A stretch of 39,616 nucleotides of DNA from a marine gamma proteobacterium HTCC2089 (GTDB lineage: Bacteria; Pseudomonadota; Gammaproteobacteria; Pseudomonadales; Azotimanducaceae), in NCBI GenBank assembly GCA_905182905.1, contig CAJJDH010000060.1:1-39616 (forward strand), read 5' to 3'. Positions within the stretch are counted from its first letter, which is position 1, and each line of letters begins with the position of its first letter. The position numbers and the translations under genes were made by a program. This document shows positions 1 through 9,067 of the stretch, in pieces. The notes under the pieces were generated by a model. It was not told where the DNA came from. It saw only the letters and a program-made list of their open reading frames with translations, and did not search any database.

Positions 1-646
1 GCATTACACGCGCCACCTCAGACCAGTATGCGGGGCTGTGGTTATGCTGAAGGATATGACACAACTCATGAACGACCACATAGTCTATGACCTCCGCCGG
101 CCCATGAATGAGTCGCCAGTTAAACTGAATTTGCCCATCGGCCTTACAGCTACCCCAGCGAGCCTTGTAAGCTTTAACCTGCATTCCAGTGGGACGCACC
201 CCAACAAGCGGGGCAAAATACTCTAAACGCTCCGCCATCAGGATGGCTGCTTCGTCTAATAGCCAGCGCTCTAACAACATCCTCACATGCAGAGGGTTTG
301 ACCTGTTTTGCTCTATGACAGTAACTACGATCTGATCAGCCGTTAGTTCCACGTAAGGGCGCGCGCCAACTTGTATCTGTAAACTGTAGGTTTCACCCAA
401 GTAAGTTATAGGGTCGCCATCCTCATATTCTAGAGTTGGTCGCGCGGCCAAAGATGCCGCATATTCCAATTTCTTAAGAATCCAGGGCGTTTTCTTTTCA
501 ATCAACTCAACAATTCTATGGCGCGCGATATCTTTGGGAACTCTCAGCGAAACCCCAGATTGATCTACCTTTATCGTCGCGCTGAGGCGGCGATCAGAAC
601 GAATCACGGTAACTTCAAAATCTCTGAAAGACAGGGTTTCAGGCAT
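1..646 (-). CDS. YgjP-family (DUF45) metallopeptidase, 3' end cut by window edge
   Basis: Reading the minus strand from ATG at 646 gives 215 residues that run open off the left edge, so the C-terminus is missing. The protein has the hallmark RWGSC segment (residues 164-168), a zinc-binding HELCH motif (193-197) and a third likely zinc ligand in HNHSPAYW (His203), which is the arrangement of the YgjP/WLM-like M48-type metallopeptidases. Family members are usually about 230-245 residues, so perhaps 20-30 are lost. No signal peptide is visible, suggesting a cytoplasmic enzyme; its natural substrate is not known. It lies 44 bp downstream of the Coq4-family gene on the same strand and is probably co-transcribed with it. 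The assignment rests on motifs and is strong; the cellular role is open. Confidence 0.88.
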   Translation of the reverse strand, partial: MPETLSFRDFEVTVIRSDRRLSATIKVDQSGVSLRVPKDIARHRIVELIEKKTPWILKKLEYAASLAARPTLEYEDGDPITYLGETYSLQIQVGARPYVELTADQIVVTVIEQNRSNPLHVRMLLERWLLDEAAILMAERLEYFAPLVGVRPTGMQVKAYKARWGSCKADGQIQFNWRLIHGPAEVIDYVVVHELCHILQHNHSPAYWSEVARVM

Positions 647-690
647 TAAATGAACTCACTAATTGTCGACAATCTCAGCAATGCAGGTCG

Positions 691-1656
691 CTAAGCCACG
701 GCAGCAAGTTGTTCCAGCAAATCTGCCGGAAAACTGCCCTTAAAAGCACTAATACCAAGCTCGCTGCGCACAGTTTCAACGTCTTTGTGCCAATAATCTT
801 CCCACTCAACAGCCATGAATGATGGCGATTGTCTGCCATGCTGCCAAGACTCAGCCAGATTTTGCATCAGCAAACCAAAGCCTTGAGGGGTTCGAACATG
901 GCTCATAGTGGCACCGGTCGCCAAAAACATAGCAGAATAATTATGTCCGAACTGCGCCAATTGGAAGGATGAGATGGCTATCTCGTGCAAGCTGGTAGTC
1001 TGGTATCCGCCAACCAAGTGCCAGATATCATGCATTTGCAGAATGCGCGTATTTAAATAGCGCAATGCCGGACTCATCTGATCAAGCCCTATAGCTTGTC
1101 GATCAAGTACTTCCGGATCAAAACCGTTATCTACCCACATACTGTGTAGATCTCTACCAAGGCTACCTTCAGGCAATTCCTCGAGGGTTTTCAGTGCCAG
1201 CAATGGGGGCACAGTTTTCTCTGCTGGGGAATCCGCCCCAGGGTGGGCTATGGCCGCAGCCTCAGAAAGATCTACATATTTAGCGTCCAACACCCCAGCC
1301 AGCGCTGCAACCGCAACAGTAATAGAAGTAGCATCATAGCCACCCTCTGGGCCTTCTACAGTAGTGGCAAAAGCATGCCAAAACGCTTCTGGCAAAGACA
1401 CAGCAGGAACATCACATTGATCATGAGAAATTGGCTTACCCAATTGAGCATCAGCGATGACATCAAACACCAATGGAATACCCGCTGGTGACGCAAAAGC
1501 AGACCATATCATTGCACCACAAACTAATGCTTGGTCATCAGTATTACCTTGCCCCGCGCCACTTACTGCCTGGTACAGCCGCTGCAAATCAGGTTGCAGC
1601 GAATATTTGTATAATTCCTTAATTTGCTCTTGCATCATTCTTCTCGTTTTTTCCAT
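691..1656 (-). CDS. Coq4-family protein (ubiquinone biosynthesis-like)
   Basis: This 321-residue protein carries HDIWH at residues 209-213 followed, after eleven residues, by Glu225. That HDxxH-x11-E signature is the metal-binding motif of Coq4. Coq4 proteins act in ubiquinone synthesis, where they organise the Coq enzymes at the membrane and have been linked to the C1 decarboxylation/hydroxylation step. The sequence is longer than the usual 220-280 residues, mainly through N-terminal helical sequence, and has no signal peptide or clear membrane segment. Two neighbouring methionines (residues 7 and 8) are alternative starts, and neither start has a strong ribosome site. It heads a two-gene unit with the YgjP-like protease and is divergent from the S41 protease. 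Whether it is the main quinone-pathway Coq4 or a paralogue cannot be decided here. Confidence 0.8.
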   Translation of the reverse strand: MEKTRRMMQEQIKELYKYSLQPDLQRLYQAVSGAGQGNTDDQALVCGAMIWSAFASPAGIPLVFDVIADAQLGKPISHDQCDVPAVSLPEAFWHAFATTVEGPEGGYDATSITVAVAALAGVLDAKYVDLSEAAAIAHPGADSPAEKTVPPLLALKTLEELPEGSLGRDLHSMWVDNGFDPEVLDRQAIGLDQMSPALRYLNTRILQMHDIWHLVGGYQTTSLHEIAISSFQLAQFGHNYSAMFLATGATMSHVRTPQGFGLLMQNLAESWQHGRQSPSFMAVEWEDYWHKDVETVRSELGISAFKGSFPADLLEQLAAVA

Positions 1657-1805
1657 TGCTTCAATTTACAGATACAATATGCGCTAACACAACTTTTATA
1701 ACCGCCTGTCGCGAAAAGTTGCCCACACGCAATCAACAGCATATAAGTACTTATCAATGCGATGAATTATCACTTAATGAGAGCAGATATTAGATTGCAA
1801 AAATC

Positions 1806-1821
1806 GCCTAAAAATTTAGGC
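1806..1821. promoter_or_regulatory. 16-bp perfect inverted repeat in the coq4/S41 divergent region
   Basis: GCCTAAAAATTTAGGC is a perfect inverted repeat with 7-bp arms around AA. It sits in the AT-rich 209-bp divergent spacer (1657-1865), 45 bp before the S41 protease start. It could be an operator; as a hairpin its two-base loop is too tight for a standard terminator. No regulator is linked to it in this window. Nothing else in the spacer stood out. Confidence 0.35.
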
Positions 1822-1865
1822 TCTACAATTCCTGATTTCTAGCCACACCCCAGGGTAATATACGG

Positions 1866-3812
1866 ATGCATAACCTATCTTCCCTAACAGACTACCCTTC
1901 AACCCGCAAAGGCGATAAGCAACTGGTAGCACTTAAGGCGATACTGACAACGACGTTAATCCTCGCCCTAATATCCTGTGGAGGTGGAGGTGGAGGTGGC
2001 GGCAATACAGCAGTTACGCCCACCCCGGCAACGCCAAATAATACTCCACCTACCATCATCAACCCTGGCCTCTTAACCGTTCTGGAGGGCACTAGTGTCG
2101 TTACCACAATCAATGCAACTGACGCTCAAGGACAAACTATTAGTTTTGACCTTCTCGGCGCTGACGCATCCGCCCTCAGCATTACCAACAATGGGATACT
2201 TTCATTTAACAACGCACCAACTTTTAATAATCCATTAGACGCAAACGCCGACAACATTTATCAAGTCAACATACGAGCATCAGACGGGCAAGCGTTCTCA
2301 AACTTAGCTTTAAGCATTAATGTAACTGCTAACGCGGTGTTTATGCCGGCCGATAATTTCGCTAATCGCTGTGGCATTCCAAGAATTGGCACAGACCCAA
2401 ACACCAATGCCCCCTACCCTGATATTCAAGGCACTTTCGCCGACGAAAACAACTTCCTGAGGTCTTGGAGCAACGACCAGTACTTGTGGTACAACGAAAT
2501 TACAGACGTAGACCCCCAAGCAAATGCCAGTTCTGCCCAAGATGTTGCGGACTACTTCGAGCTAATGAAAACCTTTGCGCGAACCCCTTCGGGAGCCGAG
2601 AAGGACCGCTTTCATTTCTCTCTGGACACTGCGCAATGGGATAGCTTTACCTCAACCGGACAATCTGTGGGTTATGGTGCTCAATTTTTATTGTTAAGTT
2701 CGTCGCCACCCCGATCAATAGTAGTGGCTTTTGTGGAAGCTAATACGGCTGCAGCAGCAGCGAACCTCTCCCGAGGCGCGCAAGTCATAACTGCAGATGG
2801 TGCAAATGTTGAAACAGGGAATGCTGACATTTTAAACCGCGCATTTTTTCCATCCAGCGCCAACGAAACCCATCAATTTGAAGTGCGTGATTTAGGTGCC
2901 ACCACCACGCGCATGATTTCTATGACCGCATCCGCCATTACTGTAGATCCAGTACCCTTATATCGGGTCTTAACAACAGCAAGTGGACCTGTAGGGTATT
3001 TACAATTCAACGATCACATTGCTACGGCGGAAGAAGAACTAGTAGCCGCAGTTACCGACCTCGCAGCAGCGAATATAACCGATCTGGTTTTAGATCTTCG
3101 TTACAACGGCGGCGGGTACTTGATAATTGCCAACCAGCTGGCCTACATGATTGCTGGCGCCATTGCCCGTAACCAAGTATTTGAATCCCTCACATTTAAT
3201 GACAAGTATCCTAACGTGAACCCTGTAACAGGGGCCGCATTACAACCATCGCTATTTGAAGAAAGGACCGTTGGCCTGACCCTCACTTCCGGTGCAAACT
3301 TACCCACACTAGGGCTTGGTCGAGTATTTGTATTGACCAGCAACCGCACATGCTCAGCGTCAGAATCTATAATCAATAGTTTACGGGGTATCGGTGTGGA
3401 GGTAATTCAGATAGGTACCACTACATGCGGCAAACCCTACGGTTATTATCCCCAAGATAACTGTGGCACAACTTATTTTTCCACCCAGTTTCAGGGCACA
3501 AACGCTGTGGGGTTTGGCGACTACCCGGACGGTTTTTCGCCGCAAAACCTCAATGTAATTGAAGGCGTGCCTTTACCCGGATGCACCGTTGCGGACGACT
3601 TTACCCAACTTCTGGGCAATGAAAACGAAGCCCAATTTGCAGCTGCGCTAGCCTACCGTGATGCCCCAGGCACATGCCCTGCGCTGCCAATAAACAGCCA
3701 TTCATTTCAGCAAGAAACCCCGCTAAAGCAGCTCCCTCGCGGCAACCAAGCTGTCCGCAACCATCGCTCTGAAGCCGGTAAAATCCTACGCGCAGCGCCA
3801 TCGCGCAGATAA
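1866..3812 (+). CDS. S41-family (C-terminal processing) peptidase lipoprotein
   Basis: The 648-residue protein begins with a basic N-terminus, a hydrophobic stretch (about 24-37) and a lipobox ending at Cys38 (LISC), so it should be a lipoprotein. Eight glycines follow directly (39-46), then a Thr/Pro linker. Residues about 60-157 form a cadherin-like beta domain, and the S41 protease core occupies about 190-600. The TCSASE segment (495-500) supplies the probable nucleophile Ser497, with Lys523 in CGKPYG as the likely general base; the LDLRYNGGG strand (409-417) is also typical. The PDZ-like region (about 265-345) is divergent. Several cysteines in the C-terminal half suggest disulfides. The start at 1866 follows CAGGG at suitable distance. 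It stands alone, divergent from coq4. The target protein is unknown. Confidence 0.87.
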   Translation: MHNLSSLTDYPSTRKGDKQLVALKAILTTTLILALISCGGGGGGGGNTAVTPTPATPNNTPPTIINPGLLTVLEGTSVVTTINATDAQGQTISFDLLGADASALSITNNGILSFNNAPTFNNPLDANADNIYQVNIRASDGQAFSNLALSINVTANAVFMPADNFANRCGIPRIGTDPNTNAPYPDIQGTFADENNFLRSWSNDQYLWYNEITDVDPQANASSAQDVADYFELMKTFARTPSGAEKDRFHFSLDTAQWDSFTSTGQSVGYGAQFLLLSSSPPRSIVVAFVEANTAAAAANLSRGAQVITADGANVETGNADILNRAFFPSSANETHQFEVRDLGATTTRMISMTASAITVDPVPLYRVLTTASGPVGYLQFNDHIATAEEELVAAVTDLAAANITDLVLDLRYNGGGYLIIANQLAYMIAGAIARNQVFESLTFNDKYPNVNPVTGAALQPSLFEERTVGLTLTSGANLPTLGLGRVFVLTSNRTCSASESIINSLRGIGVEVIQIGTTTCGKPYGYYPQDNCGTTYFSTQFQGTNAVGFGDYPDGFSPQNLNVIEGVPLPGCTVADDFTQLLGNENEAQFAAALAYRDAPGTCPALPINSHSFQQETPLKQLPRGNQAVRNHRSEAGKILRAAPSRR

Positions 3813-4008
3813 CCGTAGAGACAGCGCTAGCGCAATACCTAGGCGAGTGAATATTTGTACATATTTTGCGCATCTATCACAGTGGCTAAGTTTGCGCGCT
3901 TATGCCAACGTATCCCCCTATCGTCAACCGTGAGTGAAGGCCCCTAGAGAGCCCTCTCTTGCGGGTTTAAACGCCTAAATATAAGAGCAACTAACATTAG
4001 GATCAGTC
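3813..4008. other. Intergenic region before the response regulator
   Basis: This 196-bp spacer holds no coding potential that I can support. It contains a 10-bp palindrome GCGCTAGCGC just after the S41 stop and a short AGAGAG-CC-CTCTCT repeat (3946-3959) with too small a loop for a normal terminator. The promoter of the response regulator should lie here, but I could not pick convincing -35/-10 boxes. Confidence 0.3.
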
Positions 4009-4701
4009 GTGAAAACACCGAGCAAAACAGTACTAGTTGTAGAGGATCATAAAGAACTGGCTGAGACCGTTGGCGCGTATCTGGAAGCCAGTGGTTATAT
4101 TGTCGATTATGCAGCCGACGGCCTCACTGCCATGCACCTTGGTGTAACCAATACTTATGATGCGATCGTCTTAGATATCATGTTGCCGGGCGCTGACGGT
4201 CTGACCGTGTGCAAACGTCTGCGTGAAGATGCCAACGTGACGACGCCAATCATCATGCTCACAGCTCGAGACCAGCTTAACGATAAACTCCAAGGCTTTG
4301 CTTCCGGTGCTGATGACTACCTGATTAAGCCCTTTGATATGCCAGAACTGAAAGCGCGACTAGACGCCGTTATTAGGCGCAGCCTGCACTTGGAGAAAGA
4401 ATTTCTTGTCAGCGACCTAAAGCTAAACCTCGACACCATGGAGGTTACCCGTGGTGAAACGCCGCTGATGCTGTCGCGCACTTTATTCAATATATTGCAT
4501 GTATTGATTCGAGAATCACCCAAGGTTGTTACTCGTGCAGCACTTGAACGCGAACTATGGGGCGACGAGCCACCCGATAGCGATACTCTGCGCAGTCATA
4601 TCTATAACTTAAGAAGAATTATAGATCGACCTTTTGGTAAGCCTCTTTTGCAAACTAGGCAAGGCCAGGGCTACTGCCTCAAAGGGACGACTGAAGAGTA
4701 A
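4009..4701 (+). CDS. OmpR/PhoB-family response regulator
   Basis: This 230-residue protein has a receiver domain (about 6-120) with acidic pocket Glu12-Asp13, phospho-acceptor Asp56 (VLDIMLPGADG), Thr85 in LTARD and Lys107 in IKPFD, so all the conserved switch residues are present. The C-terminal part (about 130-228) is a winged-helix DNA-binding domain of the OmpR class ending in the usual RGQGYCLKG wing. It should be a transcription factor controlled by phosphorylation. Translation starts at GTG 4009, since no ATG fits, with TAGGAT upstream as a modest ribosome site. The photolyase follows 73 bp later on the same strand. The likely partner is the histidine kinase at 6231-7556, which lies beyond the photolyase in opposite orientation; that pairing is inferred from proximity only. 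Confidence 0.92.
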   Translation: MKTPSKTVLVVEDHKELAETVGAYLEASGYIVDYAADGLTAMHLGVTNTYDAIVLDIMLPGADGLTVCKRLREDANVTTPIIMLTARDQLNDKLQGFASGADDYLIKPFDMPELKARLDAVIRRSLHLEKEFLVSDLKLNLDTMEVTRGETPLMLSRTLFNILHVLIRESPKVVTRAALERELWGDEPPDSDTLRSHIYNLRRIIDRPFGKPLLQTRQGQGYCLKGTTEE

Positions 4702-4774
4702 CCCTGCTCGCTGCCGCATGAGTCGGCAGCTAGACCAAAAAAACTATAAAACTCAAACCTCAGAGACGCTCTCA

Positions 4775-6187
4775 ATGCCCAACCTAGTTTGGTTACGCAC
4801 GGACCTTCGTGTACGTGACAATCCTGCCCTTTACTATGCCTGCCAGTCCGGCCCTGTAGAGGCGTTGTTCATACTCACACCCGAGCAGTGGCTGGAGCAC
4901 ACCATATCACCGCACCGACTGGCATTGATCCTGAGGACGTTGGACCAACTGAGTAAAGATCTGGCGACACTCGGCATTCCGTTGCGAATTGTTGAAACCC
5001 CAAGCTACGCGACATCCATCAACGTGGTCGTAAAAAACGCCAAAGCTATAGGCGCTACTAAAGTTTTCTTCAACGATGAAATTGCACTAAACGAGGCACG
5101 CAGAGACAAGAAAGCCATTGCAGCCTTGCAAACCAATGGTATTAGTTGCGAGACTTTCAATGCTTTCACTTGTCTTACGCCGGGAAGCGTTAGAAAACCA
5201 GATGGCACAGCTTATTCAGTGTTTACACCTTTCAAACGCAAATGGCTGACAGTGCTAACAGAAATTGGGCTAAATATTCTACCGTCGCCCAAAGCTCAGG
5301 GGCCATCCATTGAACCGAAACAAGCGCCTGCGAAAATCGCCGGTATAAGCAAGAGCTTTGGTCAAGAGTTATGGAATGCTGGCGAAGGCGCGGCGCTCAA
5401 ACAACTAAACGCATTTTGCAAGAATCGCGCAGACAACTACAAACGCGACCGTGACACGCCAAATGTGCGAGGCACTAGTGGCCTATCTCCCCATCTTGCA
5501 ATGGGCGTTATTTCCGCCAATCAATGCTTGGCAGCAGCTTATAAAGTAAACGGTAATCGTTGGGTTGGCCCTTCCGAAGGCATCAACACATGGGTGAGCG
5601 AAATTATATGGCGTGAGTTTTACAACCATATTTTGGTAGAACATCCACGCATTTCAATGGGCCAAGCCTTTCGTCGCGAAACAGATAACTTACCTTGGAA
5701 CCAAAGCACTGAGTTGTTAGAGAGCTGGCAAAAAGGTGAAACAGGACTGCCTTTGGTAGACGCAGGTATGCGACAGCTCAACACTACAGGCTGGATGCAT
5801 AACCGCTTACGCATGGTCACTGCACAGTTTTTAGCAAAGCATCTGTTTTTAGACTGGCGTCTGGGCGAAAAGTATTTTATGTCGAAACTGGTGGATTGTG
5901 ATATTGCGGCCAACAACGGCGGCTGGCAATGGAGTGCATCCACCGGCACAGATGCCGTCCCCTATTTCCGCATGTTCAATCCAATACGTCAGGCGGAGCG
6001 TTTTGACGGCAGTGGCGACTTTGTTAGAAGCATGGTGCCTGAGCTTGCCAACGCTGGAAAAAAGCAAATACTAGAACCATGGAAGGGCGGTGGCTTTGCC
6101 GGCTACCCAGCGCCCATCATAGACTTGGCTCAAGGCCGCGACCGAACCTTAGCTGCGTGGAAAAGTATGCGTGCAGACATTGTCTAA
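4775..6187 (+). CDS. phrB: Deoxyribodipyrimidine photolyase (class I CPD photolyase)
   Basis: The enzyme uses FAD and light to split cyclobutane pyrimidine dimers. From ATG 4775 it is 470 residues, almost the length of E. coli PhrB (472), and starts with the typical LVWLRTDLRVRDNPAL. The N-terminal Rossmann-like antenna domain (about 1-130) precedes the helical FAD domain. NNGGWQW (380-386), with the following GTDAVPYFRMFNP, matches the E. coli FAD site closely, and EIIWREFYNH (Glu276, Trp279) matches the dimer-contacting segment. The reading frame is open back to 4634, but that would overlap the regulator and add 47 residues with no family match, so the internal ATG is preferred although its ribosome site is weak. 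It is co-directional with the regulator and convergent with the kinase gene. Confidence 0.93.
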   Translation: MPNLVWLRTDLRVRDNPALYYACQSGPVEALFILTPEQWLEHTISPHRLALILRTLDQLSKDLATLGIPLRIVETPSYATSINVVVKNAKAIGATKVFFNDEIALNEARRDKKAIAALQTNGISCETFNAFTCLTPGSVRKPDGTAYSVFTPFKRKWLTVLTEIGLNILPSPKAQGPSIEPKQAPAKIAGISKSFGQELWNAGEGAALKQLNAFCKNRADNYKRDRDTPNVRGTSGLSPHLAMGVISANQCLAAAYKVNGNRWVGPSEGINTWVSEIIWREFYNHILVEHPRISMGQAFRRETDNLPWNQSTELLESWQKGETGLPLVDAGMRQLNTTGWMHNRLRMVTAQFLAKHLFLDWRLGEKYFMSKLVDCDIAANNGGWQWSASTGTDAVPYFRMFNPIRQAERFDGSGDFVRSMVPELANAGKKQILEPWKGGGFAGYPAPIIDLAQGRDRTLAAWKSMRADIV

Positions 6188-6230
6188 CCAGCAAAACAAC
6201 ACAAAGCATTCCCCAACACTAGCCAATTGG

Positions 6231-7556
6231 CTATTTAGATTTTGCTGCTACTGCAACAGGAAAGCTGATACATATTTTGGTGCCTACGCCCTCTTCGCTT
6301 TGCACATCCAAACTACCATCAAACTGATCTACCATCCTGCGCACAATGGCTAAGCCCAAACCATGGCCGACATTACTGGTGCGGACACGATCGCTTCTAT
6401 AAAACGGTTCAAATGCCTGATGCAGTTCTTCCGCGCTCATACCAATTCCGGTATCCGTTACGCAAAACTCATTACCGCTCACACTAACGGTAACGCCACC
6501 TTCAAGGGTGTAGTTGATGGCGTTGCGCAGCAGATTGGTAATCAAAATTTGTACCACTCGTTCCGGCACGTAAGTCCAAAACTCCCCCGCTGACTCAGAA
6601 GTAAGTGCTAGGTCGCGAGATTGAGCGAGCGGCGCAAGTTGCTCGATGAGGTTAGGCATTAGGTCATTGATAAGAGTGGGCTGCTCCCGTCGCTCCACTT
6701 CTTCACCCCTAGCCAGCAATAACATTGTGCCTACCAACCCTTCCATATCAGCAACCGTGCGACTCATTCTATCAATGGCTTTTGCGTCTATCTCCGGACG
6801 GTCAGCATTCAACTGCAGCAAATCTAGGGAGCCTTTGAAGACCGCAATGGGTGTACGTAATTCGTGACTGGCATCACGAGTAAATATTCGCTCTCTTTCA
6901 ATAAATGTATCTAGGCGCTCTGCAAAGCTATCGATTGCATCAATCATCACATCAACTTCGGCATTAGCTATTTTGCGCAAATCCCCGAGATCGACAGCGG
7001 ACTCATTAAAATCGCCAAAACGAAAACCTTCCAAATAATCCGCCATTTGCACTAGCGGTGATATCGCTTGATGGGAGAGTCTGTAGGTTAGGAATGAAAA
7101 GCCGTAAATCAAAAGCAGCGCAATAGATAAAGGCAAAATACCGAATAGAAATGCCAACTGAGAAACATCCTCACTAGCAAACAGCAAATATAATCGAGGA
7201 CCCACCCCAGGGCTTTTCTGACTCACGTAAAGAGTTGGTTTCGAGTCACCTAGATCTACCCGACCTAAAAACCCTGGCTCGTGCTGGCGCAAAGGCTCTG
7301 GCAGTGACGGTAGATCAGACTCATCAGCCATGTATCCGATCATATTGTTGGTATTAGGCAAAGATTGCGAAGCGTTCTCCTCGTACAAGGCCCAAAAATG
7401 CTCAGCTTCGTCTTCCAACGCTTCGCTGATTAAAAAGTCGTCAACTATAGTATTCGTAACAAAAATACCGGCGGCCACAGCAAGACTCACAAGTGCTACC
7501 TGCAATGCAAATACTCGACCTAGTTTGGTTGCCAGCTTAGTACGTTGAATCTTCAA
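6231..7556 (-). CDS. Sensor histidine kinase (membrane-bound)
   Basis: This 441-residue protein has an N-terminal membrane segment (about 18-36), a roughly 95-residue periplasmic sensor region without a recognised fold, a second membrane segment (about 133-158), a HAMP-like linker and a HisKA domain with DASHELRTP (phospho-acceptor His231). The catalytic ATPase domain follows, with the N box LLRNAINYT (342-350), DTGIGM (368-373) and GHGLGLAI (397-404). All kinase motifs are intact. It should autophosphorylate and pass phosphate to an OmpR-type regulator; the one at 4009-4701 is the nearest candidate. The gene points toward the photolyase and ends 43 bp from its stop. The stimulus is unknown. 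Light or oxidative stress would suit the neighbourhood, but no photosensory domain is visible. Confidence 0.92.
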   Translation of the reverse strand: MKIQRTKLATKLGRVFALQVALVSLAVAAGIFVTNTIVDDFLISEALEDEAEHFWALYEENASQSLPNTNNMIGYMADESDLPSLPEPLRQHEPGFLGRVDLGDSKPTLYVSQKSPGVGPRLYLLFASEDVSQLAFLFGILPLSIALLLIYGFSFLTYRLSHQAISPLVQMADYLEGFRFGDFNESAVDLGDLRKIANAEVDVMIDAIDSFAERLDTFIERERIFTRDASHELRTPIAVFKGSLDLLQLNADRPEIDAKAIDRMSRTVADMEGLVGTMLLLARGEEVERREQPTLINDLMPNLIEQLAPLAQSRDLALTSESAGEFWTYVPERVVQILITNLLRNAINYTLEGGVTVSVSGNEFCVTDTGIGMSAEELHQAFEPFYRSDRVRTSNVGHGLGLAIVRRMVDQFDGSLDVQSEEGVGTKICISFPVAVAAKSK

Positions 7557-7666
7557 TACTCACTCTATTTAAAAATTAGCTATTTCGCCGATGTTACGGC
7601 GTTTGATGTTTCCGGCACCGCATTAGCAGCTAAAAGAATGCCCTGAGCAAACCCAGTAGCCTGAGG

Positions 7667-8236
7667 CTATATTGCTGGCACAGCCTGTGCACTTTTTTGT
7701 TTTTGGGCGTGCTCAGCATTGACGTTTTTCGCCAACGTGAAAACCGCATAAAATACCAAAACCCACACTGTGCCGAGGATAACTAAATTCTCATATGAGG
7801 GGATCACTACCGCGCCAAAGCTCTCACCGGCCATGTACGAAAAGGGTGCGCTCACGCCAACAATCAATGCACCTAATAATGGCCTATCAACAAAAAATGT
7901 TAAGCCATGATTCAGCGAAAAGCCGACAGTTATCCAGAGCAGAACGATCCAAGCAGGGGCCAGGCTAATTCCGGCAAAGGCAGGTCCAGCTGACGCACCG
8001 TAATCTAAAACGCCGAACAGCATCCATGCACTATCCAACACCAAGCCAAAGAGCCCCAAGCCGAGAGCAAAGGGCCAATCTTGGGCAAAACTTCGCTGAT
8101 AAATACTCATGCCCAGAATGGCGAGCACAACTGCAAACCCGTACCAATTACCACCTATCACACAAGCTACCCAAGCCACTTTGAGGAGCACGGCATTAAC
8201 GAGCTTGGTACTGGATAAATAGTTAGAGAGATCCAT
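7667..8236 (-). CDS. DUF2878-family inner-membrane protein
   Basis: A 189-residue, strongly hydrophobic protein with five or six predicted membrane helices, for example at about 17-45, 53-75, 90-110, 118-138 and 148-168, plus a short polar tail. Sequence features such as WYGFAVVLAILGM, the DSAWMLFGVLDY segment and PAWIVLLWITVGFSLNH fit the DUF2878 family, whose biochemical role is not established. In other Gammaproteobacteria the family commonly sits beside photolyase, DUF1295 and NTF2-like lipoprotein genes, as it does here. The ATG at 8236 has a good ribosome site (AAGGAAG, 7 bases spacing). It is divergent from the lipoprotein gene and shares the 8237-8482 control region with it. The gene lies upstream of the histidine kinase on the same strand with 110 bp between them. 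Confidence 0.75.
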   Translation of the reverse strand: MDLSNYLSSTKLVNAVLLKVAWVACVIGGNWYGFAVVLAILGMSIYQRSFAQDWPFALGLGLFGLVLDSAWMLFGVLDYGASAGPAFAGISLAPAWIVLLWITVGFSLNHGLTFFVDRPLLGALIVGVSAPFSYMAGESFGAVVIPSYENLVILGTVWVLVFYAVFTLAKNVNAEHAQKQKSAQAVPAI

Positions 8237-8410
8237 TGGTCTACTTCCTTAGAGTTGGGTCTAGGGGGACTTTGTCTCACAACTCGAAAGCTCCACAGAC
8301 ATCCCGCCCCAACGCACACCCTTTTCAACAAATGCGCCTGCGGCAAAATCTTTCAGCTTTGACAGCTTACTAACGCCCCTCTTTTTACCCAGCCACTTTC
8401 GACGCCAGTA

Positions 8411-8460
8411 CGTGAAGGCTGCGTGAAGTAAAAATAAATCCCCGTCACCAGTACTTCACG
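8411..8460. promoter_or_regulatory. CGTGAAG box array before the NTF2-like lipoprotein gene
   Basis: CGTGAAG occurs at 8411-8417 and again, as CGTGAAGTA, at 8422-8430, exactly 11 bp later. The perfect inverse TACTTCACG lies at 8452-8460, 22 bases before the lipoprotein start. Direct boxes one helical turn apart plus an inverted partner suggest an operator for a dimeric regulator controlling the 8483 gene, and perhaps the divergent DUF2878 gene. The rest of the 246-bp divergent spacer shows nothing clear. Confidence 0.45.
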
Positions 8461-8482
8461 AAAAGATTCCTACACTGCGACC

Positions 8483-9058
8483 ATGAAAAACCTTACTTAT
8501 ATTTTTGTCACGCTAATTCTCGTCACTGGCCTTGGTTGCGCCTCCCAAACCACAGTGAGCAATTCTGCGTATCCTGACGCTTACAGAGTGGCTCTCGATG
8601 ACTTCGCTGGAGATACAAATGTTACACCAGACACAATCGAGGAATTCAGCAAATTCCTAATGGGCCTTGGTCAACCCGGCACAGCTGACTCTGCCCGCAG
8701 GTTGTACGCTGAAGAGCTGCATTTCAGCGACGCGCTCATGCATACAAGAGATAGAGAGAAAGTGGTCACTCACTTCGATGGCCTCGGAAAGGCCGGAACC
8801 ACAGTTGAGGTAGAAATGCACCAGACTCTAATTTCGGGTCCGGATGTTTATCTAGTCTGGTCCATGAGGGCTACATTCAAACCTATTCTCCGCACTGTAG
8901 AGAGCGACACCCTAGGCATAACGCATCTGCGTTTTAATGAACAAGGGCAGGTAATCCTGCATCAAGATTTCTGGGATTCGGGCTTGGGCTTTTACTCCCA
9001 CGTGCCATTTTTGGGCGGAGTGGTCAAAGCTGTGAATAAGCGTTTTCAAGCAGACTAG
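8483..9058 (+). CDS. NTF2/SnoaL-like fold lipoprotein
   Basis: The 191-residue product starts with a lipoprotein-type signal (hydrophobic 4-18, then Cys19 in GLGC), so it is probably anchored in a membrane facing the periplasm. The mature part has the alternating helix/strand pattern of the NTF2-like superfamily, including a late strand block GITHLRFNEQGQVILHQDFWD. Such domains may bind small hydrophobic ligands or act as isomerases, but no catalytic residues can be assigned. Similar proteins usually accompany DUF1295 and DUF2878 genes. It is followed after 9 bp by the DUF1295 fusion gene and is almost certainly co-transcribed with it. The function is unknown; the fold call is moderate. Confidence 0.68.
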   Translation: MKNLTYIFVTLILVTGLGCASQTTVSNSAYPDAYRVALDDFAGDTNVTPDTIEEFSKFLMGLGQPGTADSARRLYAEELHFSDALMHTRDREKVVTHFDGLGKAGTTVEVEMHQTLISGPDVYLVWSMRATFKPILRTVESDTLGITHLRFNEQGQVILHQDFWDSGLGFYSHVPFLGGVVKAVNKRFQAD

Positions 9059-9067
9059 ATCTAGACG

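Noticed and set aside
38-226. 62-codon plus-strand open frame at the left edge
   Set aside because: It lies wholly inside the minus-strand YgjP-type metallopeptidase, which has clear zinc motifs, and has no recognisable product.
3601-3873. 90-codon minus-strand frame over the S41 gene end
   Set aside because: It is antisense to a gene with clear protein features and resembles nothing known.
3946-3959. AGAGAG-CC-CTCTCT as a terminator of the S41 gene
   Set aside because: The loop is only two bases and no T-run follows.
4634-4774. Upstream extension of the photolyase frame
   Set aside because: It would overlap the response regulator and adds 47 residues with no family match; the normal photolyase N-terminus begins at 4775.
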